This document shows positions 1 to 6,735 of a stretch of 8,313 nucleotides of DNA, one piece after another. A program made the translations under genes and the position numbers. How positions within the stretch are numbered: the first letter of the stretch is position 1; each line of letters begins with the position of its first letter. The notes beneath the pieces were generated by a model. It had not been told where the DNA came from. It saw only the letters and a program-made list of their open reading frames with translations, and did no database searches. The DNA comes from Betaproteobacteria bacterium. GTDB lineage: Bacteria > Pseudomonadota > Gammaproteobacteria > Burkholderiales > SG8-39. The stretch is from NCBI GenBank assembly GCA_005881355.1, contig VBDM01000005.1, positions 1 through 8,313 of the forward strand. Reading direction: 5' to 3'.

Positions 1-1451
1 TCGCCCAGATCGCCGCACAGGCCGGCATCCGCGCGCTGCTCCACGACAGCCGCCCGGGCGCCGCGAAAGACGCGAAGGAGTCTGTTTCCGCGCAGCTCGC
101 GAAGCTCGCCGAAAAAGGCCGGCTCGAGCGGGACGCGGTCGCGCGGGCACAGGCGAATCTCGTCGTCACGGACTCGCTTTCGGCGCTCGCCACCTGCCCC
201 ATCGTCATCGAGGCGATCGTGGAAAACCTGGACGCCAAGCGCGAGCTGTTCCGCTCGCTGGAGGATATCGTTTCCGGCGATTGCCTGATGGCGTCCAATA
301 CCTCGTCCTTTTCGATCACCGCGATCGCCGCGGCGTGCAAGCGGCCCGAGCGCATCGCCGGGTTTCATTTCTTCAATCCCGTGCCGCTGATGAAAGTCGT
401 CGAGGTCGTTGACGGCTTGCTGACGGCTCCCTGGGTCGGCGAGGCGCTGGCGGCGCTCGCGCTGCGCTGCGGGCACAAGCCGGTGCGCGCGAAGGACACG
501 CCGGGCTTCATCGTCAACCACGCCGGCCGCGGCTACGGCACCGAGGCTCTACGCATTCTCGGGGAGGGCATCGCGGAGTTCCACGGGGTCGACCGCATCC
601 TGCGCGATTGCGCCGGATTCCGCCTGGGACCGTTCGAGCTGCTCGATCTGACGGGGCTCGACGTCTCGCACCCGGTGATGGAATCGATCTACCGGCAGTA
701 TTACGAGGAACCGCGCTTCCGCCCTTCGCCCATCGCCGCCCAGCGCGTGCACGCGGGGCTGCTGGGCCGCAAGTCCGGGCGCGGCTTCTACCGGCACGAG
801 AACGGCAAGCAGGAAGAAATCCCCGATCCTCCCGCGCCGGCCGCGCGGCCCGCGAGCGTCTGGGTGAGCCGCTCGGGGTTCGGCGCCAGGCTCGCCGAAC
901 TGGTCGCGAAGCTCGGCGCGCGCATCGATGCGGGCGCCCAGCCCGCGGCGCAGTCGCTGTATCTCGTCGCGCCCGTCGGGCGCGATGCGACTGCGACTGC
1001 GCTCGACGAGGGGCTCGACCCGGCGCGCACGCTCGCGGTCGACTGCCTGTTCGCGCTCGACAAGCGCCGCACGCTCATGACGACGCCCGTGACCGCGCCC
1101 GCGATGCGCGCCGCCGCGCACGGGCTGCTCGCGAGCGACGGGGTGCCGGTCTCGGTGATCCGCGATTCGCCCGGATTCGTCGCGCAGCGCGTCGTCGCGC
1201 AGATCGTCAACATCGCCTGCGACATCGCGCAGCAGCGCATCGCTTCGCCCGCCGACATCGACGCGGCGGTGACGCTCGGCCTGGGCTATCCCCGCGGGCC
1301 GCTCGCCTGGGGCGACGCGATCGGCCCGGCGAGAATTCTCGGCATTCTGCAGACCCTGCACGATTTCTACGGGGATCCCCGCTATCGCGCGAGCCCGTGG
1401 CTGAAGCGCCGCGCCCGGCTGGGCGTATCATTGCTCACTCCCGAAGCCTGA
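1..1451 (+). CDS. paaH: 3-hydroxyacyl-CoA dehydrogenase, two-domain PaaH type (5' partial)
   Basis: NAD-dependent oxidation of an (S)-3-hydroxyacyl-CoA to the 3-ketoacyl-CoA in the cytoplasm; likely substrates are 3-hydroxyadipyl-CoA or 3-hydroxybutyryl-CoA. The frame is open from base 3, the first full codon, and the first visible residues (AQIAAQAG) match the helix just after the Rossmann glycine motif. The true start is therefore outside the window, with perhaps 15-25 residues missing; the ATG at 219 is internal. 482 residues are visible. Seen: the family signature FHFFNPVPLMKVVEVV with the catalytic His at visible residue 122 and its paired Glu at 134; NTSSFSIT before it; a first C-terminal 3HCDH domain beginning at DTPGFIVN; then a degenerate Rossmann-like middle and a second 3HCDH domain beginning at DSPGFVAQR. 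This duplicated layout is typical of PaaH/PaaC proteins of about 500 residues. It ends 20 bp before gcdH, so an operon is likely. Family assignment is secure; the exact substrate is not. Confidence 0.93.
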   Translation, partial: AQIAAQAGIRALLHDSRPGAAKDAKESVSAQLAKLAEKGRLERDAVARAQANLVVTDSLSALATCPIVIEAIVENLDAKRELFRSLEDIVSGDCLMASNTSSFSITAIAAACKRPERIAGFHFFNPVPLMKVVEVVDGLLTAPWVGEALAALALRCGHKPVRAKDTPGFIVNHAGRGYGTEALRILGEGIAEFHGVDRILRDCAGFRLGPFELLDLTGLDVSHPVMESIYRQYYEEPRFRPSPIAAQRVHAGLLGRKSGRGFYRHENGKQEEIPDPPAPAARPASVWVSRSGFGARLAELVAKLGARIDAGAQPAAQSLYLVAPVGRDATATALDEGLDPARTLAVDCLFALDKRRTLMTTPVTAPAMRAAAHGLLASDGVPVSVIRDSPGFVAQRVVAQIVNIACDIAQQRIASPADIDAAVTLGLGYPRGPLAWGDAIGPARILGILQTLHDFYGDPRYRASPWLKRRARLGVSLLTPEA

Positions 1452-1460
1452 GGTCCGAAC

Positions 1461-1464
1461 GGAG
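1461..1464 (+). promoter_or_regulatory. Ribosome binding site of gcdH
   Basis: GGAG lies 7 bp before the ATG at 1472, in the 20-bp gap after the paaH stop. It fixes this ATG as the gcdH start, although the same frame stays open far upstream through paaH. The protein from this start (400 residues) has the family's normal length. Confidence 0.7.
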
Positions 1465-1471
1465 AATTTCC

Positions 1472-2674
1472 ATGAACGCGCCGCTCAAAGCCAAGCCCAA
1501 GAAGGCCGAATTCGCCTGGCACGATCCGCTCCTGCTCGAGGCGCAGCTCACGGAAGCGGAGCGCATGGTGCGCGATGCGGCGCGCGCGTTCGCGCAGGAG
1601 AAACTGCAGCCCCGCGTGCTGGAGGCGTTCCGCCACGAGAAGGCGGACCCCTCGATTCTGCGCGAGATGGGCGCGCTCGGGTTCCTGGGGCCGACGCTCC
1701 CGCCCGAATACGGCGGCGCCGGGATCAATCACGTGAGCTACGGGCTGATCGCGCGCGAGCTGGAGCGCGTCGATTCCGGCTACCGTTCGACGATGAGCGT
1801 GCAGAGCTCGCTCGTCATGACGCCGATCCACGAATTCGGCTCCGAAGCTCAAAAGAAGAAGTACCTGCCGAAGCTCGCGAAAGGAGAGCTGATCGGCTGC
1901 TTCGGCCTCACCGAGCCCAACCACGGCTCCGACCCGGCGAGCATGCAGGCGCGCGCGAAGAAAGTCCCGGGCGGCTACAGCCTCGCGGGCTCCAAGACCT
2001 GGATCAGCAACGCGCCGATCGCCGACCTGTTCCTCGTCTGGGCGAAGACCGAGGACGGACGCATCCGCGGCTTCCTCGCCGAAAAAGGCGCGAAAGGACT
2101 GTCGGCGCCGGCGATCCACGGCAAAGTGGGTTTGCGCACCTCGATCACCGGCGAAGTCGTGATGGACGGGGTGTTCGTGCCGCAAGAGAACCTGCTCCCC
2201 GGCGTCGAAGGCCTGAAAGGGCCGTTCACCTGCCTGAACGCCGCGCGCTACGGCATCGCCTGGGGCGCGCTAGGTGCGGCCGAGGACTGCTGGCACCGCG
2301 CGCGCCAGTACGTGCTCGATCGCAGGCAGTTCGGCCGGCCGCTCGCCGCGAACCAGCTCATCCAGAAAAAACTCGCCGACATGCAGACGGAAATATGCCT
2401 GGGGCTGCAGGGCGTGCTGCGCTTCGGGCGCATGAAGGACGAAGGCACCGATACGCCCGAGATCACCTCGATCATGAAGCGCAACTCCTGCGGCAAGGCG
2501 CTCGAGATCGCGCGCGCGGCGCGCGACATGCTGGGCGGCAACGGCATCTCCGACGAGTTCGGCGTGGTGCGCCACATGGTCAATCTCGAAGTGGTCAACA
2601 CCTACGAGGGAACGCACGACATCCACGCCCTGATACTCGGGAGGGCGCAGACCGGCATTCAGGCGTTTTCGTAA
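1472..2674 (+). CDS. gcdH: Glutaryl-CoA dehydrogenase (decarboxylating)
   Basis: FAD enzyme of the acyl-CoA dehydrogenase superfamily. It oxidises and decarboxylates glutaryl-CoA to crotonyl-CoA and CO2, passing electrons to electron-transfer flavoprotein. It serves lysine/tryptophan, glutarate and benzoyl-CoA-type catabolism. The 400-residue length is normal. Seen in order: N-terminal helical domain; LERVDSGYRSTMSVQSS (98-113), where Glu98, Arg105 and Ser109 match the residues that in human GCDH (Glu87, Arg94, Ser98) contact the substrate's distal carboxylate; the flavin-contacting CFGLTEPNHGSDP (143-155) and TWISNAP (176-182); RRQFGRPLAANQLIQ; and NTYEGTHDIHALILGRAQTG, with catalytic base Glu379. 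The Arg plus the YEGTHDIHALILGR block separate it from short-chain and isovaleryl-type dehydrogenases. The PaaH-type dehydrogenase upstream could act two steps later on 3-hydroxybutyryl-CoA; the intervening enoyl-CoA hydratase is absent here. No LysR regulator or CoA-transferase, both common gcdH neighbours, is visible. Confidence 0.96.
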   Translation: MNAPLKAKPKKAEFAWHDPLLLEAQLTEAERMVRDAARAFAQEKLQPRVLEAFRHEKADPSILREMGALGFLGPTLPPEYGGAGINHVSYGLIARELERVDSGYRSTMSVQSSLVMTPIHEFGSEAQKKKYLPKLAKGELIGCFGLTEPNHGSDPASMQARAKKVPGGYSLAGSKTWISNAPIADLFLVWAKTEDGRIRGFLAEKGAKGLSAPAIHGKVGLRTSITGEVVMDGVFVPQENLLPGVEGLKGPFTCLNAARYGIAWGALGAAEDCWHRARQYVLDRRQFGRPLAANQLIQKKLADMQTEICLGLQGVLRFGRMKDEGTDTPEITSIMKRNSCGKALEIARAARDMLGGNGISDEFGVVRHMVNLEVVNTYEGTHDIHALILGRAQTGIQAFS

Positions 2675-2705
2675 CCGCGGCACCCCGTATCGAAGGAGTC
2701 CTTTC

Positions 2706-2712
2706 AGAGGAG
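2706..2712 (+). promoter_or_regulatory. Ribosome binding site of the solute-binding protein gene
   Basis: AGAGGAG ends 9 bp before the ATG at 2722. It abuts an in-frame ATG at 2713, which is too close to be served by it, so 2722 is the better start. A second SD-like AAGGAG lies at 2693-2698 and could serve 2713, so that start is not fully excluded. Confidence 0.6.
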
Positions 2713-2721
2713 ATGCACGAC

Positions 2722-3576
2722 ATGAGCAGACTAATGCAAGAGCGCCGCCGGCTGGTGTCCGCCTTTCTCGGTTGCGCGCTCGCAGCCATGGCGCCCGGCG
2801 CGCTCGCTCAGGCGAAGAAGTCACCGGCTTCAAAAGAGCCGCTCGTCTTCTCGATCAACGAAGGCGCGACCACTCTGGTCACCCCCGAAGAGCTGTTCGA
2901 GCGCTACACGGGGCTCGCGAAGTCCATCGAGCGAACGCTTGGGCGTCCCGTCAGGCTCGAAGTGTATCCGGAAACCGCGCGGTTCCGGGCCGAGCTGGAC
3001 CGCAGGCGCTTCGACATCGTCTTCGGCAAGACCGTCAACCTGCTGGCGGGGATGATACGCGACAAGCAGTTTCAGGCGGTGGTCAAGACCAAGGTTCCCT
3101 ACGTCGCCGGTTTCATCACGCTCAAGGGGAGCCCTATCAGGAAACCCGGGGACATGCGCGGCAAAGTCATCATGATGCCCGAGCGGGTCTTCACCACGAA
3201 ACTGGGGGAGGCTACGCTGCGCGACCTCGGCTTCAAGGAGAAGGACGTCACGATCCATTACACCCGGTTTCAGGAGGCCGTCGCGCTCTCGGTGGAATCG
3301 GGTGCGGCCGACGTCGGCGTCGTGAATCCGACCGTGAAGCAGCAGTGGCTGGAGAAAGGAAACACGGTCCTGCTCGAAGCGAAACCGGTGCCGAACTGGT
3401 CGATCATCGCGTCTCCCGGCATGAGCCAGGCCGAGGCCGGGCGCTTGCGGAGGACGCTGATCAACCTGAAGAACTCGGAACGGGGCAAGCAGGCGCTGAA
3501 ACCCATCGGCGTGCCGGAATTCGTGGCTGCAACCAACGCCGAGTACCTCGAATTGCTCAAGTTCATCGGAGAGTAG
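2722..3576 (+). CDS. PhnD-like periplasmic substrate-binding protein
   Basis: Exported solute-binding protein resembling the phosphate/phosphonate (PhnD, COG3221) class of ABC-transporter binding proteins; its ligand is unknown. From this start it has 284 residues, normal for the class. Residues 1-31 form a signal peptide: a basic n-region (QERRR), a hydrophobic core (LVSAFLGCALAAMAPG) and ALA at 27-29 as the probable cleavage motif. The RRRLV stretch loosely fits a twin-arginine signal, and Cys18 after FLG is a weak lipobox candidate, so the export route is uncertain. The mature part has the two-lobe pattern: an opening strand LVFSINEG (41-48), LAKSIERTLGRPVRLEVYP (65-83), RRRFDIVFGKTVN (94-106), the hinge region VPYVAGFITLKGSPI (125-139), DMRGKVIMMPE (144-154) and SGAADVGVVNP (193-203). 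It follows gcdH by 47 bp and is probably co-transcribed, but no permease or ATPase gene is nearby. It could import the pathway substrate or be an orphan sensor. The fold is fairly sure; the ligand is not. Confidence 0.85.
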   Translation: MSRLMQERRRLVSAFLGCALAAMAPGALAQAKKSPASKEPLVFSINEGATTLVTPEELFERYTGLAKSIERTLGRPVRLEVYPETARFRAELDRRRFDIVFGKTVNLLAGMIRDKQFQAVVKTKVPYVAGFITLKGSPIRKPGDMRGKVIMMPERVFTTKLGEATLRDLGFKEKDVTIHYTRFQEAVALSVESGAADVGVVNPTVKQQWLEKGNTVLLEAKPVPNWSIIASPGMSQAEAGRLRRTLINLKNSERGKQALKPIGVPEFVAATNAEYLELLKFIGE

Positions 3577-3591
3577 GTCAAGGCCCGCGGG
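3577..3591. other. 15-bp convergent gap between the two gene blocks
   Basis: The plus-strand solute-binding protein gene and the minus-strand MmgE/PrpD gene end 15 bp apart. The gap holds only the 8-bp palindrome CCCGCGGG (3584-3591), with no T-tract on either side, so it is not a convincing intrinsic terminator. Transcripts from both sides probably run into the opposing gene, or end by another mechanism such as Rho. Confidence 0.6.
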
Positions 3592-4950
3592 TCAGCCGGG
3601 ACTGCCGCAGGCACGCTCCACGTCCGCAAGCAAGACTCTCGCTTCTCCCTCTTCCTCGAGCACGGCGAGACTCGAGCGAAGCAAATCGTCCGCGGCGCGC
3701 TCGCCGACGACCGGCGCAGTGACGCGCCGGAACTTCGCGGCGACCTCACGCTCGTCGAACGGCCGCTGCGGATCCCCGGGAACGTGGATGACGAGCTTTT
3801 CGTGCTTTTCCCTCGGCGTGGCTATCTCAAGCCGCGCCGGCCAGGACTTCGGATAGTGACGGAGCAGACCGTCCTCGGCCTTGACGGTGACCTTCGCCAT
3901 GAAAGCGCCGATTTCGCCGGACACGCGTTCCGGGACCTGCTTGGCGTCGAACAGGGCATCGGGAGCAAAAGCGGCCAAGGCCATCTGATAGGAAACGCTG
4001 GTCAGGTGCGAGCTGCGATCGCCCGGAGCCACTCCGTGGTCGATCATCCGAAGATAAGGAGGAGGCACCGAGACGGCAAGCTGCGTCATGTCGGAGGGCG
4101 CAATGCCTGTTTCGATGATCTCTTTGAGCGCCTGTGTCGCCGCCATGGTCTGCCGTGCCGCGCACCAGGGCTTGAAGCTCACTTCGGGAAGCACGGAACG
4201 CTCCTCGAGCGCATCGACCAGAATCGCCGTGTCGGGCGACAAGTCGTAGGCGGCCGAAAAGAAATCGCCTTCGAATAGGCCCAGGTCCGCCGTGAAACCC
4301 GCCTGCGCGGAAAACGCCGCGAAGGCGCCGCTGCGGGCGGCGTGCCCGATCGCGAGCCAGCGCGACATCGCCGCGCCGCTCTGGCGCCCGACCGCCGGCG
4401 AGGCGAGGATGAGCGCGATGCCGAGCGCGTGCGCCGCCTGCCGCCCGGTGAGACCGAGAAGCCGCGAAGCCATCGCCGCGACCCCGAACGGCGCGGCGAA
4501 ATAAGTGGGCCAGATACCGCGGTAGAGAATCGACGGCCCGCCCAGGGCCGCGCCGAGCCGCACCATCGCCTCGTAGCCCACGGCGATCGCCTCGCCCATC
4601 GCCGCGCCGCTCGCACCCAGCGAGCTGCCGACCGCCAGCGCAGACGGAACGATCAGCGCGCCGGGAGTGGTGCACGAAGACAGATGGATGTCGTCGATTT
4701 CACTGAGGCGCGCGAGAGCGCAGCTCCTCGCGACACGGTCGAGCAGATCCCCGCCGCCGGCGGACTGCGCCCGTTCGCCTGCGCCTCCCCGGAACCCGGT
4801 TAGCGCGCGCCCTTCCTGCGTGCCGCTCGCGGCGACCCAAGCGCCGACCGTGTCCGCGACGTGAAGCCGCGCGGCGCGGCGCGCCGCCGCGGACAGGCCC
4901 CCGGCGGCACCGCGGACAACATGAGTCCCAAGCTGTTCGAGGACGGTCAC
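3592..4950 (-). CDS. MmgE/PrpD family protein with altered active-site residues
   Basis: Member of the PrpD fold (2-methylcitrate dehydratase, cis-aconitate decarboxylase and relatives), 452 residues, a normal length. It starts with GTG at 4950, since no ATG lies near; GCGAAG just upstream is only a weak RBS. Family landmarks seen: ARLHVADTVGAW (27-38), EIDDIHLSSCTTPGALIVPSALA (84-106), GYEAMVRLG (125-133), WPTYFAAPFGVAAMASRLLGL (147-167), GHAARSGAFAAFSAQAGFT (202-220), EVSFKPWCAARQ (256-267) and a smaller C-terminal lid domain with PERVSGEIGAFMAKV. Against the usual family motifs (from memory), His of THP is Thr95, His of FHPT is Trp147, Lys of TKRLH is Arg197 and the following His is Ala200. 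Lys260 of the FKP motif is kept. A different reaction, or a non-dehydratase role, is therefore likely. It is the last gene of the hyuA-hyuB run, 15 bp after hyuB, so it may process the substrate or product of that enzyme. Specific function unknown. Confidence 0.9.
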   Translation of the reverse strand: MTVLEQLGTHVVRGAAGGLSAAARRAARLHVADTVGAWVAASGTQEGRALTGFRGGAGERAQSAGGGDLLDRVARSCALARLSEIDDIHLSSCTTPGALIVPSALAVGSSLGASGAAMGEAIAVGYEAMVRLGAALGGPSILYRGIWPTYFAAPFGVAAMASRLLGLTGRQAAHALGIALILASPAVGRQSGAAMSRWLAIGHAARSGAFAAFSAQAGFTADLGLFEGDFFSAAYDLSPDTAILVDALEERSVLPEVSFKPWCAARQTMAATQALKEIIETGIAPSDMTQLAVSVPPPYLRMIDHGVAPGDRSSHLTSVSYQMALAAFAPDALFDAKQVPERVSGEIGAFMAKVTVKAEDGLLRHYPKSWPARLEIATPREKHEKLVIHVPGDPQRPFDEREVAAKFRRVTAPVVGERAADDLLRSSLAVLEEEGEARVLLADVERACGSPG

Positions 4951-4965
4951 GCTTCGCCGCGCGAA

Positions 4966-6735
4966 TCAGGCCTGCGCCTTGCTCGCGCGTTTCGCAGGGC
5001 TCGCCTTCAATCTCTGTCTCAGCGCCCGGGTCGCAGCCTCGTCGACCGACAGGTCTTCCCGCAGCACCACCCCGTAAATTTCCCCCGCGGCCTCCTTCGA
5101 CACGAATTCCTCCAGCACGTCCCAGCGCACGCGTTCCGGATCCCGCTCCAGAGGCTCTCCCCATCCGCCGCCTCCCCCGGTGCGCACGATGACCTCCGAA
5201 TTCGCGGTAACGGGCTTGTGGCTGCCGTGCATCGCCCGGTATTCGCTTTCTCCGGGCCGGCGCAGGTAATACCCTCCGGATTCGCCGGGCCGGCCGCCCC
5301 ACAGGCCCCACGCCGGACATCCCTTGCGGTTCGCCCGTTCGAAGTTCCACTTTCCGTCGACGAAGTTGCGCACCTGCAAGTCGATGCCGAGGCCTCCCCT
5401 GAACTTGCCGGCGCCGGCGGAGTCGCGCCGCAGCGCGCGCGCTTTCACCAGCACCGGGCATTTCAGCTCGATGCCTTCGATCGAGCCGTTGCGCACGTCC
5501 CCCTGGCATACCGATACTGTCGCCGATTCGCCGTCCTCGAAGGGCCGGCCGCCCCAGCCGCCGCCCTCTATGCTCTGCACGACGAAACGCCGTTTCGACT
5601 TCGGGTCAAGGCCGAAAAACACGACCGAGCCGCCGAGCAGCGCGTGGTGCGCCGCCGGGATCTTCTCCGGCATCGCGGATGCGAGCGAGGTGACGATGGT
5701 CTCGACGACGGTCGGAACGAAGATGCTCCACGCGGCCATCGGCGCGGGGTATCGCGCCATCATGATGCTGCCTTCCGGGATGACGACGTCGAGGGCGCGA
5801 AACGAGCCTTCGTTGACCGGATCGAGCGGCCCGGTGAGCGCCTTGTAGGCGACGCGCGCGCCGGCGAGCGTGCGCGAGTTCACGGCCGCCTTGCGCTCCG
5901 CCGAGCAGCCGGACAGATCGATGGTCATGCTCCCCGAGTTGACGGTCACTTTCGCGTGAATCCGCACACGCTCGTTCGGCGTCACGCCGTCGTCGTCGAA
6001 AAACGACTCGGCTTCGTAGACGCCGCCGGCGAGCCGGGCGACGACGTTGCGGCACTTGGTTTCGGTTTCGTCGAAGATCCGCTCGATGGCCCCGAGGACG
6101 GTGTCTCTCCCGTATTTGCGGAACAGCTCGTCCAGCCGCCTGATCCCGAGCTTGCAGGAGGCGATCTGCGAGTTCATGTCTCCGAGCGAGGACTCGGGGA
6201 AGCGGATGTTGTCGCGGATCACGCGATGGAGCGTCCCGTCGAGCCGGCCGCCGTCGTAGATTTTCAGCTGGTCGAGCTGCAGGCCCTCCTGCCAGGGATC
6301 CGGCACCTCGGGCCCCGCGCCGAAGCCCGTGCTCGTTCCCCCCACGTCGATCCAGTGCGCGCGGACCATCGAGAACGCGAGCAGCTCGCCCTTGAAGAAA
6401 TACGGGACGTAGATGACGACGTTGTTGAGGTGTTGCCCGGCCTCCGCCTGGTGGTTGGTGACGAGGACGTCACCCGGCTTGAAACCATTCTTCCCGTAGC
6501 GCTTCACCGCATCGGTAATGACGACGCCCAGGTCGGCCACGAAATGCGAAACGCCGCCGACGTTCTGGCTGACGAGCTCGCCGTCCACGTTCACCAGCGC
6601 GGTGCAGAAGTCGCGCACCTCGTAGATCATCATGTTGTACGAGGTGCGCTGGAGGTCCGCCGCCATCTCGTTGGCGATCGCCGGAAGCGCATTGCGGATG
6701 ACTTCGAGGGTCACCGGATCCAGTCTCGCCTTCAT
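4966..6735 (-). CDS. hyuB: Hydantoinase B/oxoprolinase family subunit
   Basis: Catalytic B subunit of an ATP-dependent hydantoinase/5-oxoprolinase/acetone-carboxylase-type enzyme. It works with HyuA, which phosphorylates or activates the substrate; the complex is cytoplasmic. It has 589 residues, in the upper normal range. Seen: N-terminal LDPVTLEVIRNALPAIANEM (5-24); LQRTSYNMMIYEVRDFCTAL (28-47), matching the family's opening; GDVLVTNHQAEAGQHLNNVV (88-107); MVRAHWIDVGGTSTG (123-137); central YEAESFFDDDGV; Gly-rich GGGGGWGEP near 520-528; and the closing pattern ERDPERVRWDVLEEFVSKE then IYGVVL. The His-X-X-Asp/Asn and downstream His spacing (102, 105, 127) equals the metal-ligand spacing recalled for acetone carboxylase, but 105 is Asn. 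The start ATG overlaps the hyuA stop (ATGA), indicating translational coupling, with AGAGG 6 bp upstream. Substrate cannot be read from sequence: hydantoin, oxoproline, lactam and ketone carboxylation are all possible. Confidence 0.94.
   Translation of the reverse strand: MKARLDPVTLEVIRNALPAIANEMAADLQRTSYNMMIYEVRDFCTALVNVDGELVSQNVGGVSHFVADLGVVITDAVKRYGKNGFKPGDVLVTNHQAEAGQHLNNVVIYVPYFFKGELLAFSMVRAHWIDVGGTSTGFGAGPEVPDPWQEGLQLDQLKIYDGGRLDGTLHRVIRDNIRFPESSLGDMNSQIASCKLGIRRLDELFRKYGRDTVLGAIERIFDETETKCRNVVARLAGGVYEAESFFDDDGVTPNERVRIHAKVTVNSGSMTIDLSGCSAERKAAVNSRTLAGARVAYKALTGPLDPVNEGSFRALDVVIPEGSIMMARYPAPMAAWSIFVPTVVETIVTSLASAMPEKIPAAHHALLGGSVVFFGLDPKSKRRFVVQSIEGGGWGGRPFEDGESATVSVCQGDVRNGSIEGIELKCPVLVKARALRRDSAGAGKFRGGLGIDLQVRNFVDGKWNFERANRKGCPAWGLWGGRPGESGGYYLRRPGESEYRAMHGSHKPVTANSEVIVRTGGGGGWGEPLERDPERVRWDVLEEFVSKEAAGEIYGVVLREDLSVDEAATRALRQRLKASPAKRASKAQA

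Noticed and set aside
219..221. ATG at 219 as the start of the 3-hydroxyacyl-CoA dehydrogenase.
   Set aside because: Bases 3-218 in the same frame encode expected Rossmann-domain sequence, so the gene is simply cut by the window edge.
608..1471. Upstream extension of the gcdH frame through the paaH gene.
   Set aside because: The extension is Arg/Ala-rich and overlaps a conserved gene in another frame; the RBS and family length both place the gcdH start at 1472.
1382..2185. Minus-strand open frame (267 codons) across the start of gcdH.
   Set aside because: Low-complexity Arg/Ala/Glu-rich translation antisense to a conserved enzyme; no RBS or domain.
2395..2721. Upstream extension of the solute-binding protein frame into gcdH.
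   Set aside because: A signal peptide must be N-terminal, and it begins at the ATG at 2722 with a good RBS; the upstream part lacks any family similarity.
3584..3591. CCCGCGGG palindrome as an intrinsic terminator.
   Set aside because: The stem is too short, has no loop and has no T-tract on either strand; such 8-mers are frequent in GC-rich DNA.
3827..4675. Minus-strand frame (282 codons) inside the MmgE/PrpD gene in another phase.
   Set aside because: Arg/Gly-rich out-of-phase translation with no family resemblance; the overlapping gene has clear family motifs.
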